In this document: positions 63,939 to 64,000 of the stretch, piece by piece | Layout of the letters: each line of letters begins with the position of its first letter | Numbering within the stretch: position 1 is the stretch's first letter | From: Oegoconia quadripuncta | Taxonomy: Eukaryota > Arthropoda > Insecta > Lepidoptera > Autostichidae | Reading direction: 5' to 3' | Length of the DNA: 64,000 nucleotides | Assembly (NCBI GenBank): GCA_949316235.1 | Contig: OX438750.1 | Location: 4,292,501-4,356,500, forward strand | Made by a program: the position numbers and the translations under genes | The notes under the pieces: model-generated | What the model was told of the DNA's origin: nothing | The model's database searches: none | Seen by the model: only the letters and a program-made list of their open reading frames with translations

Positions 63939-64000
63939 CATCGTCAACGTCGTCGGGTGAACAGACAGCTCACCACATTCTGTGGGAATGCAGTAAGCGG

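Overview
This is animal genomic DNA, almost certainly from a moth or butterfly. The host genes are split into short exons by GT-AG introns. The introns and intergenic space are filled with elements that look lepidopteran: three families of tRNA-headed SINEs in many copies, Helitron-like elements ending in CTAG, a Mag-type Gypsy element, an R1-clade LINE, CR1/Jockey-type LINE copies, and piggyBac-, hAT-, Harbinger- and mariner-type remnants. The species cannot be named from the sequence. All host-gene calls rest on protein motifs I recognise by eye; nothing was searched.

Three recognisable host genes lie on the + strand, in order. (1) 48-18294: the C-terminal half of exportin-7 (XPO7, Drosophila Ranbp16), twelve exons, 5' end outside the window. 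(2) 26549-32939: a complete five-exon gene for the V-ATPase accessory subunit S1 (AC45/ATP6AP1 family), 441 codons plus stop. (3) 49751 to beyond the window: nine exons of an ATP synthase beta subunit that is diverged from the usual conserved sequence and carries an unusual N-terminus, so it may be a paralogue. A possible terminal exon of an unidentified fourth gene lies at 47324-47559. The genes share no evident pathway apart from a loose link between the two rotary ATPases.

Layout: 1-18.3 kb, XPO7 with repeat-loaded introns (a 5.7 kb intron holds a piggyBac-like element with coding remnants and a 1270 bp solo LTR). 18.3-26.5 kb, intergenic, SINEs and MITEs. 26.5-33 kb, AC45 gene with a GT/GTGC microsatellite. 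33-47 kb, intergenic transposon zone: a CR1/Jockey-type LINE with an intact 968-residue ORF, a 756 bp hAT element (8 bp target duplication), a 635 bp Harbinger-like element (TTA duplication) carrying a MADF-like fragment, and an R1-clade LINE (11 bp duplication, intact 1039-residue ORF2). 48.4-49.7 kb, a second piggyBac-like remnant ending about 16 bp before the ATP synthase start codon. 49.7-63.3 kb, ATP synthase beta exons, interrupted by a palindromic element and by a complete 4522 bp Gypsy element whose two LTRs are identical. The end of the window holds a truncated R1 copy and a SINE.

No CRISPR array, bacterial operon or genuine tRNA/rRNA gene is present. The best leads are the diverged ATP synthase beta gene, transposons placed right at its splice sites and start, the MADF-bearing Harbinger-like element, and intron-containing piggyBac coding remnants.
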